64,000 nucleotides of DNA, from positions 2,392,501 through 2,456,500 of the forward strand of contig NZ_NPJZ01000001.1 in NCBI RefSeq assembly GCF_002245895.1, read 5' to 3'. This DNA is from Rhodococcus sp. OK302. GTDB taxonomy: Bacteria > Actinomycetota > Actinomycetes > Mycobacteriales > Mycobacteriaceae. The position numbers and the translations under genes were made by a program. Below, piece after piece: positions 6,975 to 15,824 of this stretch (position 1 is the stretch's first letter; each line of letters starts with the position of its first letter). The notes under the pieces were generated by a model. The model saw only the letters and a list, made by a program, of their open reading frames with translations, was not told the DNA's origin and did no database searches.

Positions 6975-8237
6975 ATGTCGACCCCCACACTTTCCGCCGT
7001 TCACCTTCGACCACGAACCGTTCTTTCCGGTCCCCGGCCTCAGGTTGTTGCGCCTGAACTGCGCATAGCCGACGGACCGGCGGCAACGGTCCTGCGTATT
7101 GCTCGGCTCCGCGGGCCGATCTCACGGGACATCGCAACCAAGGCCTCGGGGTTGAGCATTGCGACAGTCAATCGGCAGGTCACCAGCCTGCTCGAACTGG
7201 GAGTGGTTCGGGAACGCGCCGACTTGACCACTGCGGGCGCGATCGGACGTCCCAAAGTTCCCTTCGAGGTGAACCACGAGCCGTATCTGACCATCGGCAT
7301 CCATATCGGTGCTGCGGTCACCAGCATCATCGCGAGTGACATTCGCGGCCGGGTGCTCGGTGCGGTCGAGATCCCCACGCCGACCACCAATTCTTCTGTT
7401 GCGCTTGCCACTATCGCTCGATCGGCAAAGTCGTTCATTTCGCGGTGGCACAAGCGTCGGCCGCTCGCGGTGGGTGTCGCGATCGGTGGACGAGTGGACT
7501 CGGCCACCGGAGTGGTCGATCACCCCAGGTTGGGGTGGAAGGGCGCGAAGGTCGGCTCGGTCATCGGCGCCGGCTTGGGCCTACCGGTTTCCGTTGCAGC
7601 GCATGTCGAGGCTATGGCCGCATCAGAGTTGCTGCTGAGCGCCGACCGTGCCGAGGTTCCCGCCACCGGCACCACAGCCCTGTACTTCTATGCACGCGAA
7701 ACAACTGGCATTGCTATCACTTTCGAAGGGCGCGTACACACACCGTCCAGCGGACCCGGTTCGATAGCCCACCTCCCGACGGGTTCGTCGGCTCAGTGCA
7801 TCTGCGGTTCGGTGGGCTGCTTGGAAGCCACCATCAGTGATCGAGCCATTGTCACCGAGGCACTGTCGCGGGGCGTGGTTATCCAAGGTAGTGAACGGAT
7901 CACCATCGCGGACGTGTACGCGGCAGCATCAGCCGGTTCGGCTCCGGCGCATGAGTTGTTGGTCGAACGCGCCCGTGTGCTCGGACGGACCGTGGCACTC
8001 CTGCGTGACCTGTTCAATCCGGATCGTGTGATCCTGGGCGGCCAGGCCTTTACCGATTACGCGGCCGGAGCGCCGTACGTCGCCGAAGCGTTTTCGGCGG
8101 CATCGTCATTGGAGCGCAAGGATATTCGCATCACCGGTTTCGGTAATCGGGTACAGGAATATGCGTCGACGGTGGTGTCGTTGAGTTCACTGTTCGCAGA
8201 TCCGGCGGCGGCTATGCGCCGGGCGGCGGTTGTCTGA
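6975..8237 (+). CDS. ROK family transcriptional regulator (NagC/XylR-like)
   Basis: This 420-residue protein starts at ATG 6975, behind AAGGGAC. Residues about 30-90 form a winged helix (LRIARLRGPISRDIATKASGLSIATVNRQVTSLLELGVV). The remainder is a ROK sugar-kinase-like domain with the zinc motif C-x-C-G-x-x-G-C-x-E (CICGSVGCLE) and the GVAIGG / DHPRLGW segments. ROK repressors usually sense sugars or sugar phosphates. Here it is divergent from a sulfatase and preceded by a poly-Cys leader ORF, so control of sulfate-ester or sulfated-sugar use is a reasonable inference. The frame extends upstream to 6843 but that part lacks a good start and covers the leader. Confidence 0.88.
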   Translation: MSTPTLSAVHLRPRTVLSGPRPQVVAPELRIADGPAATVLRIARLRGPISRDIATKASGLSIATVNRQVTSLLELGVVRERADLTTAGAIGRPKVPFEVNHEPYLTIGIHIGAAVTSIIASDIRGRVLGAVEIPTPTTNSSVALATIARSAKSFISRWHKRRPLAVGVAIGGRVDSATGVVDHPRLGWKGAKVGSVIGAGLGLPVSVAAHVEAMAASELLLSADRAEVPATGTTALYFYARETTGIAITFEGRVHTPSSGPGSIAHLPTGSSAQCICGSVGCLEATISDRAIVTEALSRGVVIQGSERITIADVYAAASAGSAPAHELLVERARVLGRTVALLRDLFNPDRVILGGQAFTDYAAGAPYVAEAFSAASSLERKDIRITGFGNRVQEYASTVVSLSSLFADPAAAMRRAAVV

Positions 8238-8248
8238 GCAAACGACGT

Positions 8249-8590
8249 TCAGAGTTCCGGTCGATCGAGGACCCTCAACCAGGTTCCGTCGGGCTGGCGG
8301 CGCGCCACCTGAGTGCGTCCGCCGGTACCGTCGGCCGGTGCAGTGGACGTCATCGCGAGATCACTGCTGGTGACGGTGGGCAGCGCCTTTTCGACGGTGA
8401 ATAGCGGTGCGGCGGCGAGCATCTGCGCGATCACGTCGCGGATGGCCGAACGGCCGACGGTAAGTGACCCGGGCGGAAATGCCATTACGGCGCCCTCTTC
8501 GTAGAGTCCGGCTACTGCGTCGGCGTCACCGGCGTTGGCGTACTCGACGAACAGTCGGGCAAGGTCTTCGGGGGTCTTTGCTGTAGTCAT
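8249..8590 (-). CDS. NTF2/SnoaL-like small protein
   Basis: This 113-residue protein has the alpha+beta cone pattern of the SnoaL/DUF4440 group. It begins with a helix (TPEDLARLFVEYANAGDADAVAGLYEEGAVMAFP), a G-x-x-A-I-R-D turn and three C-terminal strands (GGRTQVARRQPDGTWLRVLD). Such proteins act as small isomerases, hydratases or ligand binders; the substrate cannot be read from sequence. It is convergent with the ROK gene (11-base gap) and divergent from a LysR regulator 70 bases away, which may control it. Confidence 0.75.
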   Translation of the reverse strand: MTTAKTPEDLARLFVEYANAGDADAVAGLYEEGAVMAFPPGSLTVGRSAIRDVIAQMLAAAPLFTVEKALPTVTSSDLAMTSTAPADGTGGRTQVARRQPDGTWLRVLDRPEL

Positions 8591-8660
8591 AGCTCTATCG
8601 TGCTGGTCTCACAGCGATAAGTCCAAGATCTAGTTTATCTAGCAGCTAGAATTATCGGTT

Positions 8661-9530
8661 ATGGAACTGAGGCAACTCGAGTACTTCGTGGCAGTGGTCG
8701 AAGAAGCGAATTTCACCCGTGCTGCCGAGCGCCTTCATGTTGCTCAACCCGGTGTGAGTGCCCAGATCAAGCGACTGGAGCGTGAACTCGGCCAGGAACT
8801 ACTCGATCGCAGTGGTCGGACAGTCTCCCTGACCGAGGCTGGACGTGCGGTGTTGCCTCATGCCCTCGCTGCCCTCACTTCCGTGCAAAGCGCCCGCGAC
8901 GTCGTGGACGCCTTGACCGGGTTGGTTCGGGGATCGGTTTCCGTCGGAATGGTGACCGCCTGTGCCTCGGCTGACCTGACAGAATTGCTGAGTCGATTGC
9001 ACAAGAAGCATCCCGGCTTGGATATCTCTCTGTCGGAAGATGATTCGCACAACCTTCTGGCCGGTGTCTTGGACGGAACCTTCGACATCGCGGTAGTCGG
9101 TGTTGCCGGAGATCTGCCCGAAGGTCTTGAATCTCGCGTGATCACGGATGAACGACTGGTTGCCGGTGTTGCCGCGAATCATGAACTGGCACAGGTATCC
9201 AGCCTTCCGTTCGTGGAACTCGAAACCCGGTCTGTGATCTGTCTGCCGAAGGGGACTGGAATACGAACGTGCTTCGACGCTGCCTGCGCCGCAGTTGATG
9301 TAACACCGACTGTTGCGCTCGAGGCCAGTAATCTGGGGATTATCGTCTCGCTCGCCGCACAGGGTTTGGGGATGGCTGTTCTTCCCGAATCTGCGGTGGG
9401 GCAACTGCATCGAATAGATCTGGAGCCCGAGGCGCGCTCACGACTGGAGTTGGTGTGGCGTGTCGTCGGCGGTAAGAACCCCGCGGCGTCGGCACTTATC
9501 GATCTGGCGCGAGTTGCTTCCGCCGAGTGA
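8661..9530 (+). CDS. LysR family transcriptional regulator
   Basis: This 289-residue protein has the standard LysR N-terminal winged helix at residues 1-60 (MELRQLEYFVAVVEEANFTRAAERLHVAQP, then GVSAQIKRLERELGQELLDR) and a periplasmic-binding-like effector domain. It is divergently placed from the SnoaL-like gene, the classical LysR arrangement. Its last 35 bases overlap the end of the convergent tocopherol-cyclase-like gene. The effector is unknown. Confidence 0.92.
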   Translation: MELRQLEYFVAVVEEANFTRAAERLHVAQPGVSAQIKRLERELGQELLDRSGRTVSLTEAGRAVLPHALAALTSVQSARDVVDALTGLVRGSVSVGMVTACASADLTELLSRLHKKHPGLDISLSEDDSHNLLAGVLDGTFDIAVVGVAGDLPEGLESRVITDERLVAGVAANHELAQVSSLPFVELETRSVICLPKGTGIRTCFDAACAAVDVTPTVALEASNLGIIVSLAAQGLGMAVLPESAVGQLHRIDLEPEARSRLELVWRVVGGKNPAASALIDLARVASAE

Positions 9531-10527
9531 CTTCGGCCTGAGCGCGGTCGAGACCGCCGTGCTCGAGCGCAGCCAGGTGGGAAGTATCGGTCCAGACCAG
9601 GCTGCCATGCTTACGCACCGTCACCGTCATGGTTCCGCCGAGATGCTCCAGTGCTCCGGGAACATTTCGGCGTTCCGCGGGTAGTGGAACCGGAAGGATA
9701 TGGGCGTCTGAGAGCGGGGCGCTGCCGTCGATCTCGACGCTCCAGGTGCGGTTGCGCCCACGCAATGACCAACGGTCTTCGGAGACAACAGTATCCACCG
9801 GTGACGTAACCGGGTTGCCGAGCCGAAACACAGTCCCGTCCGGTAGTGCCACAACAACTGCCGTGACTTCGGTATGGAATGGTCCGGCACTGATCTGGCC
9901 ACCGGCAAACGCGACGCAGGCAGTGGGATCCGTGAATCCCTGAGCCTGACCCCACCACCAGGATTCGGGGAAACCGCCTTTGCCCCAGTTCTTCTCGCCG
10001 TACACCTGCGCTCCGGTGAGGTCCCACTCCTGACCGTCCAAGACGGCACTGCCCTCGGCGCGGCCACCGAGAAGCCACGGGTGCCAATACTGATTGAGGG
10101 CGGGAACGGACTGGAAGTAGCTCGAACCGCCGAAGCGTCGACGCGGCCAGAATCGCTGCTCGGTGATCCGCACGTCCAATTGCGCGTTCCCGAAGTCTGC
10201 GTGGACATGATCCGCGTTGCCGCGGAAAGCGACATGATCTGCGCTGCCGCGAAAAGCGTTGTCCGCGTAGGCGCCCAGCGTGTCGGGATCCGCTTCTCCG
10301 CTGGGATGCTCGACGGCGCACAGGAATCCGCCGGGATGCGCGCCGACGCCGAGTGTCGACCAGTGGCCGTCGGAGGCCCGATTGATACCGGCCAGCGCGA
10401 TCACGACTCGGTTGCTCTCGGGCATCGTGAACCGCCAGAAATAGCCTTCCATCGCAACGTCGTGCGAAGCAAGGAGATTGCCGTACGGCACGGTGGCCCC
10501 GGAGGATCGGTACCCGGGAATGTTCAC
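9496..10527 (-). CDS. Tocopherol cyclase-like family protein
   Basis: This 343-residue protein resembles the bacterial members of the tocopherol cyclase family (PF14249-type). The hallmark is the aromatic block VYGEKNWGKGGFPESWWWGQ near residue 177, matching the plant and cyanobacterial Y-x-E-K-N-W-G-x-x-F-P-x-x-W-x-W signature, and the N-terminus YFWRFTMPESNRVVIALAGINR fits the family. Rhodococci are not known to make tocopherol, so the actual substrate is probably another prenyl-quinol or lipid, or the fold is used as a lipid binder. Its start overlaps the thioesterase stop (ATGA), so the two are one operon. No signal peptide or membrane segment is visible. Confidence 0.65.
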   Translation of the reverse strand: MNIPGYRSSGATVPYGNLLASHDVAMEGYFWRFTMPESNRVVIALAGINRASDGHWSTLGVGAHPGGFLCAVEHPSGEADPDTLGAYADNAFRGSADHVAFRGNADHVHADFGNAQLDVRITEQRFWPRRRFGGSSYFQSVPALNQYWHPWLLGGRAEGSAVLDGQEWDLTGAQVYGEKNWGKGGFPESWWWGQAQGFTDPTACVAFAGGQISAGPFHTEVTAVVVALPDGTVFRLGNPVTSPVDTVVSEDRWSLRGRNRTWSVEIDGSAPLSDAHILPVPLPAERRNVPGALEHLGGTMTVTVRKHGSLVWTDTSHLAALEHGGLDRAQAEVTRRKQLAPDR

Positions 10528-10916
10528 TGCCCCAACACAGCCTGCGACGCCGTGACCTGGGCGACCAGACGGCCTTCGTCGTCGCGCAGTTCCGTCACCA
10601 CGGCAATGGTGCTGCGGCCCGCATGTAGTGGCCGGGCAGTCGCGGTGACAGTGCCCTTGCGGACGCCGCGGGTGAAGACAGTTGATGAACTGGTGGTGGA
10701 CGTACTGGCGCCGGCCGGCAAGTTCAGAAATGCACAGACGGCGCCGACGCTGTCTGCCAGCGTCATCAAGGCGCCGCCGTGCATTCCATTGCCTGCGGTA
10801 GTGCGGTGGCTATCCCAATCCAGATGCCCGACAACCTGTTCGGGAGCCGCGCTGTCCAGTTCGATTCCGGTATGTACTGCAAACGGCATTGTTGCTACAA
10901 GCTGTTCGAGATCCAT
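10524..10916 (-). CDS. PaaI-type hotdog thioesterase
   Basis: This 130-residue protein starts at ATG 10916. The motif H-G-G-A-L-M-T-L-A-D (residues 46-55), preceded by GNGM, is the hotdog thioesterase active-site helix, with the catalytic acid as D55. The length is standard for the PaaI/YdiI group, which hydrolyses aromatic or menaquinone-pathway acyl-CoAs. It is the first gene of a two-gene operon with the tocopherol-cyclase-like gene, which makes a quinone- or aromatic-related role plausible but unproven. A longer frame to 11225 overlaps the PIG-L gene and is not credible. Confidence 0.85.
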   Translation of the reverse strand: MDLEQLVATMPFAVHTGIELDSAAPEQVVGHLDWDSHRTTAGNGMHGGALMTLADSVGAVCAFLNLPAGASTSTTSSSTVFTRGVRKGTVTATARPLHAGRSTIAVVTELRDDEGRLVAQVTASQAVLGQ

Positions 10917-10972
10917 ACCAACCGATGCTAACCAGATGTCGAAGCCGATGTGAGGTTTACAACGGCAACGTC

Positions 10973-11746
10973 TTACAAAGGCAGTGCAGACTCCGCCAGC
11001 CCGGCCGGCGCATTGCGTCGTCGGAACCACTCGGTGCCGAATGCTGCGGTGAGCATTTCGGTGGGCATTTCGAGGAACGGCCCGAAATCGCCGATCTGCG
11101 TTGCGTGCGCGTACATGGCGGCTCGTTTGGAGCCGATCACCGAACTGACGTCGACGGCGGTGGTGATCTGTTCGGCCGGTAGTCCGAAGGATTCGATGTC
11201 CGGCGGTTGCGCCTCGTCCGTCCACTCCGGGTTGGCCTGCATCAGCATCTTCATGTGATCGCGGTTGGTGGACGCTTCGTAGACGTACGGGGTGCCCGCG
11301 AGTTCCGCAGCCCGGATGCCGACGTAGTGGACCTGAATGTGGTCGGGGTGACCGTAACCGCCGTTGGAGTCGTAAATCGTCAGGATGTCGGCATTTTCTT
11401 CACGAAGTACGTCGGCCAGACGCTCGGCGGCCTCGTCGACGTCGGCATTGCAGAAGGCGTCGGGATTCTCGTTCTCCGGGGTTCCGACCATTCCCGAATC
11501 CGGGTAGTGCAGCGATACGACGCGGCTGGCGCCCAAGACGTCGGTGGACGCCTCGAGCTCGCGGCTACGACGCTGAGCCAGCGTTTCGTGATCATCGAGC
11601 AGGCCGTCGGGGTATTCACCCAAGGCGCCGTCGGTGGCAGTGACAACTACGACGCGATGGCCTGCGTCGGCAGCCATTCTCATAACGCCACCGGTAATGA
11701 ATACTTCGTCATCGGGATGGGCGTGGAACAACACCAGGACACTCAT
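10973..11746 (-). CDS. PIG-L (LmbE-like) zinc deacetylase
   Basis: This 257-residue protein from ATG 11746 has the zinc-binding AHPDDE at residues 9-14 and the second metal element GHPDHI at 132-137, the defining motifs of the LmbE/PIG-L family. Mycothiol enzymes MshB and Mca belong to this family, and mshA lies 2 kb away. However, MshB and Mca have extra conserved blocks and are usually about 290-300 residues, so this is more likely a separate N-acetyl-sugar or S-conjugate deacetylase. It is transcribed away from the MFS gene across a 111-base region. Confidence 0.85.
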   Translation of the reverse strand: MSVLVLFHAHPDDEVFITGGVMRMAADAGHRVVVVTATDGALGEYPDGLLDDHETLAQRRSRELEASTDVLGASRVVSLHYPDSGMVGTPENENPDAFCNADVDEAAERLADVLREENADILTIYDSNGGYGHPDHIQVHYVGIRAAELAGTPYVYEASTNRDHMKMLMQANPEWTDEAQPPDIESFGLPAEQITTAVDVSSVIGSKRAAMYAHATQIGDFGPFLEMPTEMLTAAFGTEWFRRRNAPAGLAESALPL

Positions 11747-11857
11747 TCGCGCAATCGTAAGGCAAGTTACCGACAGTTCAACCTGAGCGCACACGAAAAT
11801 CGATTTGTCGAGACGGCCTCGGCTCTGTGAACCTTGATCGGTGTACGAGAAGCAATC

Positions 11858-13084
11858 ATGACCGAATCCGCTGACAAAGGCCTGATGGGCGCCTATCGAG
11901 AGATCTTTGCCGCTCCCGGATCGGTGGCCTTCTCGGCCGCCGGATTCATCGCGCGACTGCCGATTGCGATGATCGGCATCGGGATCGTGACGATGATCTC
12001 GCAATTACGTGGCGACTACGCCCTTGCCGGCGCACTGGCTGCGGTGTTCGCGCTCTCGTGCGCCGTGATCGCGCCCGCTGTCTCCCGTGCCGTCGACCGC
12101 TTCGGTCAGCGTGCAGTACTGCCGTTGGCCGCCGGGGTCAGTGCCATTTCGATCGGCACGCTGTTGCTCGCGGTCCGGTTCGAGGGACCGGTGTGGCTGC
12201 TGTTCGCGCTGGTGGTCCCTGCCGGCGCGACCCCGACCATCGGTGCCATGGTCCGAGCCAGGTGGGTGGCGATCTACGCCGGACAGCCTCAGATGCGCAC
12301 GGCCTTTGCCTTCGAATCCGTGGTCGACGAACTCTGCTTCGTGGTCGGCCCCGTCGTCTCGGTCGGGTTGAGTATCAGTCTCTTTCCCGAAGCCGGACCA
12401 TTGGTGGGGCTGATCCTGCTGGTCGTCGGCACGCTCCTGCTGGTGGCGCAACGATCGACGGAACCCAAGATTCATCCGCGTCGACCGGGCCGTGGCCGTT
12501 CGGTACTAGCGAACCCGGCAATGTGGATTCTCATCGTCGTGATGGTGATGCTGGGGACCATCTTCGGCGTCATCGACGTGGGTGCCATCGCATTCACGAA
12601 AGAGCAGAACTCACCGGGTTCCGCGACGGTCCTTCTTGCGTTGTTTGCCGGTGCATCGGGACTCGTGGGCCTGATATTCGGCTCCATGCATCCGCGGAGA
12701 TCGCTGCGCGGACAACTGATGATCGCCTCGGCGGCTGTCACGATTCTGAGCGTCCCACTCTTGCTCGTCGGCAATGTTGCGGCCCTGGCGGGTGCCTACG
12801 TCTTGGCCGGCGCAACCATCGCGCCGACGCTGATCATCGCCACGGCCCTCGTCGAGCAGATCGTTCCACCCGAGAAACTCACCGAAGGTATGACGCTCAC
12901 TGTCACCGGACTCGGCGTGGGCGTGGCATTCGGATCGGCCCTGGCCGGGCAGTTGATCGACCGGTACGACGTGCATTCCGCTTACATGCTTGCCGTCGGT
13001 GCCGCTGTCACAGCCTCTATCGTGACGGCATGTCTATTCGTGAAGCCGTCAGCGTCGACGGCACGTCCATCGTCTATCGAGTAA
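11858..13084 (+). CDS. MFS transporter
   Basis: This 408-residue protein from ATG 11858 is preceded by GAGAAG; an upstream TTG at 11834 is less likely. Hydropathy shows about 12 membrane segments, with a charged central loop near residues 195-220 (QRSTEPKIHPRRPGRGR). The segment SRAVDRFGQR between the second and third helices fits the MFS loop 2-3 signature. The substrate is unknown; drug or metabolite efflux is typical. The alpha/beta hydrolase gene begins 55 bases before its stop, so the two are translationally linked. Confidence 0.85.
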   Translation: MTESADKGLMGAYREIFAAPGSVAFSAAGFIARLPIAMIGIGIVTMISQLRGDYALAGALAAVFALSCAVIAPAVSRAVDRFGQRAVLPLAAGVSAISIGTLLLAVRFEGPVWLLFALVVPAGATPTIGAMVRARWVAIYAGQPQMRTAFAFESVVDELCFVVGPVVSVGLSISLFPEAGPLVGLILLVVGTLLLVAQRSTEPKIHPRRPGRGRSVLANPAMWILIVVMVMLGTIFGVIDVGAIAFTKEQNSPGSATVLLALFAGASGLVGLIFGSMHPRRSLRGQLMIASAAVTILSVPLLLVGNVAALAGAYVLAGATIAPTLIIATALVEQIVPPEKLTEGMTLTVTGLGVGVAFGSALAGQLIDRYDVHSAYMLAVGAAVTASIVTACLFVKPSASTARPSSIE

Positions 13085-13857
13085 CCGGAAATCCTGATGC
13101 GACGCCTCTCGTGTTGCTGCACGGCTGGGCGCAGTCCTCGCAGTGCTGGGGCGAACAGGTCCTGAGCGATCTGGCGTCGCGGTACCGGCTGATCGCCGTC
13201 GATCTCCGTGGACACGGCTACTCCGACGCCCCGGAAGCCGGTTACGACGAGTCCGCGAACTGGGCCGGCGACGTTGCCGCGATCCTGGCGGCCGAGGGCA
13301 TCACCGAGAACGCGGTGCTGCTCGGTTGGTCGTACGGCGGACTGGTGATCTGCGATTACCTGGCCGCGCATGGCACCGGCGCGGTTGCCGGAGCCGTTCT
13401 GGTGGGAGCGATCACCAGCATCGGACGCGGCGAGAAGGGCGGCAAGGTCGGATCGGCGATGCGCACCGCAGTCCCCGGCGCGATGTCCGAAGATCCCCGC
13501 GAGGCGATCCGCGCACTCGGCGCTTTCGGCAACGCCCTCACCGGACCGCCGGAAGGCAAAGGCGCGCAGTCGCAGGCGCTGTTCGGCGCGAGCCTGGAGA
13601 CCCGCCCACGCGTGCGCGCAGCGCTGTTCAACCGTGCCGTCGGTCACGACGACCTGCTCCGCTCCCTCGACATCCCGGTACTCGTTCTGCACGGCACCGA
13701 GGACTCCGTCGTCGACGTGAGCGCAGGTAAGCACGCCGAAGAACTCATTCCGAAGGCCCAGGCGTCGTACTGGGAAGGGTGCAATCACGGGCCGTTCGTC
13801 GAAGATCCCAGTCGATTCGTGTCGGAAGTGAGCGACTTCATCTCCGGCCTCGGTTAG
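13030..13857 (+). CDS. Alpha/beta hydrolase
   Basis: This 275-residue protein starts at ATG 13030 inside the MFS gene. It has the nucleophile elbow G-W-S-Y-G-G (S101), the acid after strand 6 in HGTEDSVVD (D225 region) and the catalytic histidine in C-N-H-G-P (H253). The N-terminal LVLLHGWAQSSQCW forms the oxyanion region. The length and motifs match the haloperoxidase/epoxide-hydrolase-like group; the substrate is unknown. It directly precedes mshA, with 12 bases between, though mshA is usually its own unit. Confidence 0.88.
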   Translation: MSIREAVSVDGTSIVYRVTGNPDATPLVLLHGWAQSSQCWGEQVLSDLASRYRLIAVDLRGHGYSDAPEAGYDESANWAGDVAAILAAEGITENAVLLGWSYGGLVICDYLAAHGTGAVAGAVLVGAITSIGRGEKGGKVGSAMRTAVPGAMSEDPREAIRALGAFGNALTGPPEGKGAQSQALFGASLETRPRVRAALFNRAVGHDDLLRSLDIPVLVLHGTEDSVVDVSAGKHAEELIPKAQASYWEGCNHGPFVEDPSRFVSEVSDFISGLG

Positions 13858-13869
13858 AACTCGAACCCG

Positions 13870-15228
13870 GTGAGGGGGCACTATGGAACCGTGACTCCCA
13901 CGCACTTTTCGCGCCCTCGCCGGGTGGCCGTTCTCTCGGTCCACACCTCGCCCTTGGCGCAACCCGGCACCGGTGATGCAGGTGGGATGAACGTCTACGT
14001 CCTGCAATCCGCGATTCAGCTCGCAAAACGTGGCGTCGAGGTGGAGATTTTCACTCGTGCGACGTCGTCTGCAGATGCCCCTGTCGTCGAGGCTGCACCG
14101 GGGGTCCGGGTGCGCAATATCGCTGCCGGGCCGTTCGAAGGCCTCGACAAAGCGGATCTGCCGACGCAACTCTGCGCATTCGTCGCCGGAGTTCTGCGTG
14201 AGGAAGCGCGTCATGAACCCGGCTACTACAGCCTGATCCATTCGCATTACTGGTTGTCCGGTCAGGTCGGCTGGTTGGCCCGCGACCGCTGGGGTGTGCC
14301 ACTCGTCCACACCGCGCACACACTGGCAGCCGTCAAGAACCTGTCGATGGCCGAGGGTGATACTCCCGAACCGGCGGCTCGTCAGATCGGTGAGCAACAG
14401 GTGGTTGCCGAGTCCGATCGACTGGTCGCGAACACCACCGACGAGGCCAAGGCGCTCCACGAGTTCTACGGAGCCGATCCGACGCGTATCGACGTCGTCG
14501 CCCCGGGGGCGGACCTCACTCGCTATCGACCGGGTAACCGCGATCAGGCTCGTGCGTCGTTGGGTTTGAACCCGAACGAAGTGATCGTGACGTTTGTCGG
14601 GCGCATCCAACCGCTCAAGGCGCCCGACGTGCTTTTGCGTGCCGCTGCCGAGGTCATCTCGCGTCAGCCGGGATTGCCGCTGCGCATCCTGGTGGTGGGC
14701 GGACCCTCCGGAACCGGGCTGGCTCGGCCGGACGTGTTGATCGAACTCGCGCGCAGCCTCGGCATCACGGCGCAGGTGACCTTCATGCCGCCGCAGGCGC
14801 CGGAGCGGCTGGTCGACGTGTACCGGGCATCGGATCTTGTTGCAGTGCCGAGCTATTCGGAGTCCTTCGGTCTGGTGGCCATCGAGGCACAAGCGTGTGG
14901 AACGCCGGTGATCGCCGCCGACGTCGGAGGTTTGGGCGTTGCCGTGCGCAACGGTGAAACTGGGTTGTTGGTGCAGGGCCACAAGACCGAGGACTGGGCC
15001 GGTGCTCTCGAATCCTTGGTCACCGAGCCGGCTCGACTCGCGGCATTGGCAGAGCAAGCACCCCGTCACGCCGAGGATTTCTCGTGGGAACACACCGCCG
15101 ACGGATTGCTCGAGAGCTACCGCAAAGCCGGCATCAACTACAACAACGGAACCGGTCCCAGTGACTTCTCGCCTCGCCGCGCGCGGGGCCTGTGGCGCTT
15201 GCGACGGACCGGGGGAGTGCGTACATGA
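13870..15228 (+). CDS. mshA: D-inositol-3-phosphate glycosyltransferase (mycothiol biosynthesis step 1)
   Basis: This GT4-family enzyme joins UDP-GlcNAc to 1L-inositol-1-phosphate, the first step of mycothiol synthesis in the cytosol. The diagnostic N-terminus [20 protein letters not shown] and [20 protein letters not shown] is essentially the MshA signature. Later blocks include [12 protein letters not shown], and [20 protein letters not shown] with the E-x7-E nucleotide-sugar site. The 452-residue call uses GTG 13870; GTG 13891 (giving MTPTHFSRP) is equally possible. It overlaps the YbjN-domain gene by 4 bases, the order conserved in mycobacteria. Confidence 0.95.
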   Translation: MRGHYGTVTPTHFSRPRRVAVLSVHTSPLAQPGTGDAGGMNVYVLQSAIQLAKRGVEVEIFTRATSSADAPVVEAAPGVRVRNIAAGPFEGLDKADLPTQLCAFVAGVLREEARHEPGYYSLIHSHYWLSGQVGWLARDRWGVPLVHTAHTLAAVKNLSMAEGDTPEPAARQIGEQQVVAESDRLVANTTDEAKALHEFYGADPTRIDVVAPGADLTRYRPGNRDQARASLGLNPNEVIVTFVGRIQPLKAPDVLLRAAAEVISRQPGLPLRILVVGGPSGTGLARPDVLIELARSLGITAQVTFMPPQAPERLVDVYRASDLVAVPSYSESFGLVAIEAQACGTPVIAADVGGLGVAVRNGETGLLVQGHKTEDWAGALESLVTEPARLAALAEQAPRHAEDFSWEHTADGLLESYRKAGINYNNGTGPSDFSPRRARGLWRLRRTGGVRT

Positions 15229-15731
15229 GCAGCATTTCGGACACTATCGAGCAAGCACTCACCGAGCGCGAACTCGAATTCACCAAGCGCGACGACGCCC
15301 ATTTCATCGTCGAACTACCCGGTGAGCACAAGCTCAAGACGTCGACGCTGCTGACCGTCGGCAACCACGGTGTCCGCGTCGAGGCGTTTGTCTGCCGCAA
15401 GGCCGACGAGAATTTCGAGGGCGTCTACAAGTTCCTGCTCAAGCGGAACCGTCGCTTGTACGGGGTGGCGTACACCCTCGACAAAGTCGGGGACATCTAT
15501 CTTGTCGGCAAGATCTCCGAGCATGCCGTGACCGCCGACGAACTGGACCGGGTCCTGGGCCAGGTACTCGAGGCAGCCGACGGCGATTTCAACGTCATTC
15601 TCGAACTCGGTTTCTTCTCGTCCATCAAGCGTGAGTGGGCGTGGCGTGTCTCGCGAGGCGAGTCGTTGGCGAACCTGCAACCGTTCAAGCACCTCATCGA
15701 AGAATCAGCGTCGGGGTCGACGGCCGAATAG
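15225..15731 (+). CDS. YbjN domain-containing protein
   Basis: This 168-residue protein starts at ATG 15225, overlapping the mshA stop and behind GGGGGA. It is similar in order and composition to the conserved mycobacterial gene between mshA and gpm1 (Rv0487). The YbjN fold is a type III secretion chaperone-like alpha/beta structure; visible pieces are [20 protein letters not shown] and [19 protein letters not shown]. Function is unknown. An upstream frame to 15192 lies inside mshA and is not needed. Confidence 0.85.
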   Translation: MSSISDTIEQALTERELEFTKRDDAHFIVELPGEHKLKTSTLLTVGNHGVRVEAFVCRKADENFEGVYKFLLKRNRRLYGVAYTLDKVGDIYLVGKISEHAVTADELDRVLGQVLEAADGDFNVILELGFFSSIKREWAWRVSRGESLANLQPFKHLIEESASGSTAE

Positions 15732-15824
15732 ATCACCCGAGCCTGAGTGCAGAAATACCCACGTGCGTACCGCAGAGCCAAGGTGGTCGGCGCTCGCGGA
15801 TGCGCTCGTGCCAGGATTGACGGC

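Noticed and set aside
10973..11746. Calling the PIG-L protein Mca or MshB because mshA is near
   Set aside because: The zinc motifs are shared by the whole family. The length (257) and the residues after AHPDDE do not match the mycothiol enzymes I know.
12982..15093. 703-codon minus-strand frame opposite the hydrolase and mshA
   Set aside because: It is antisense to well-defined genes and has Arg/His-rich composition typical of shadow frames.
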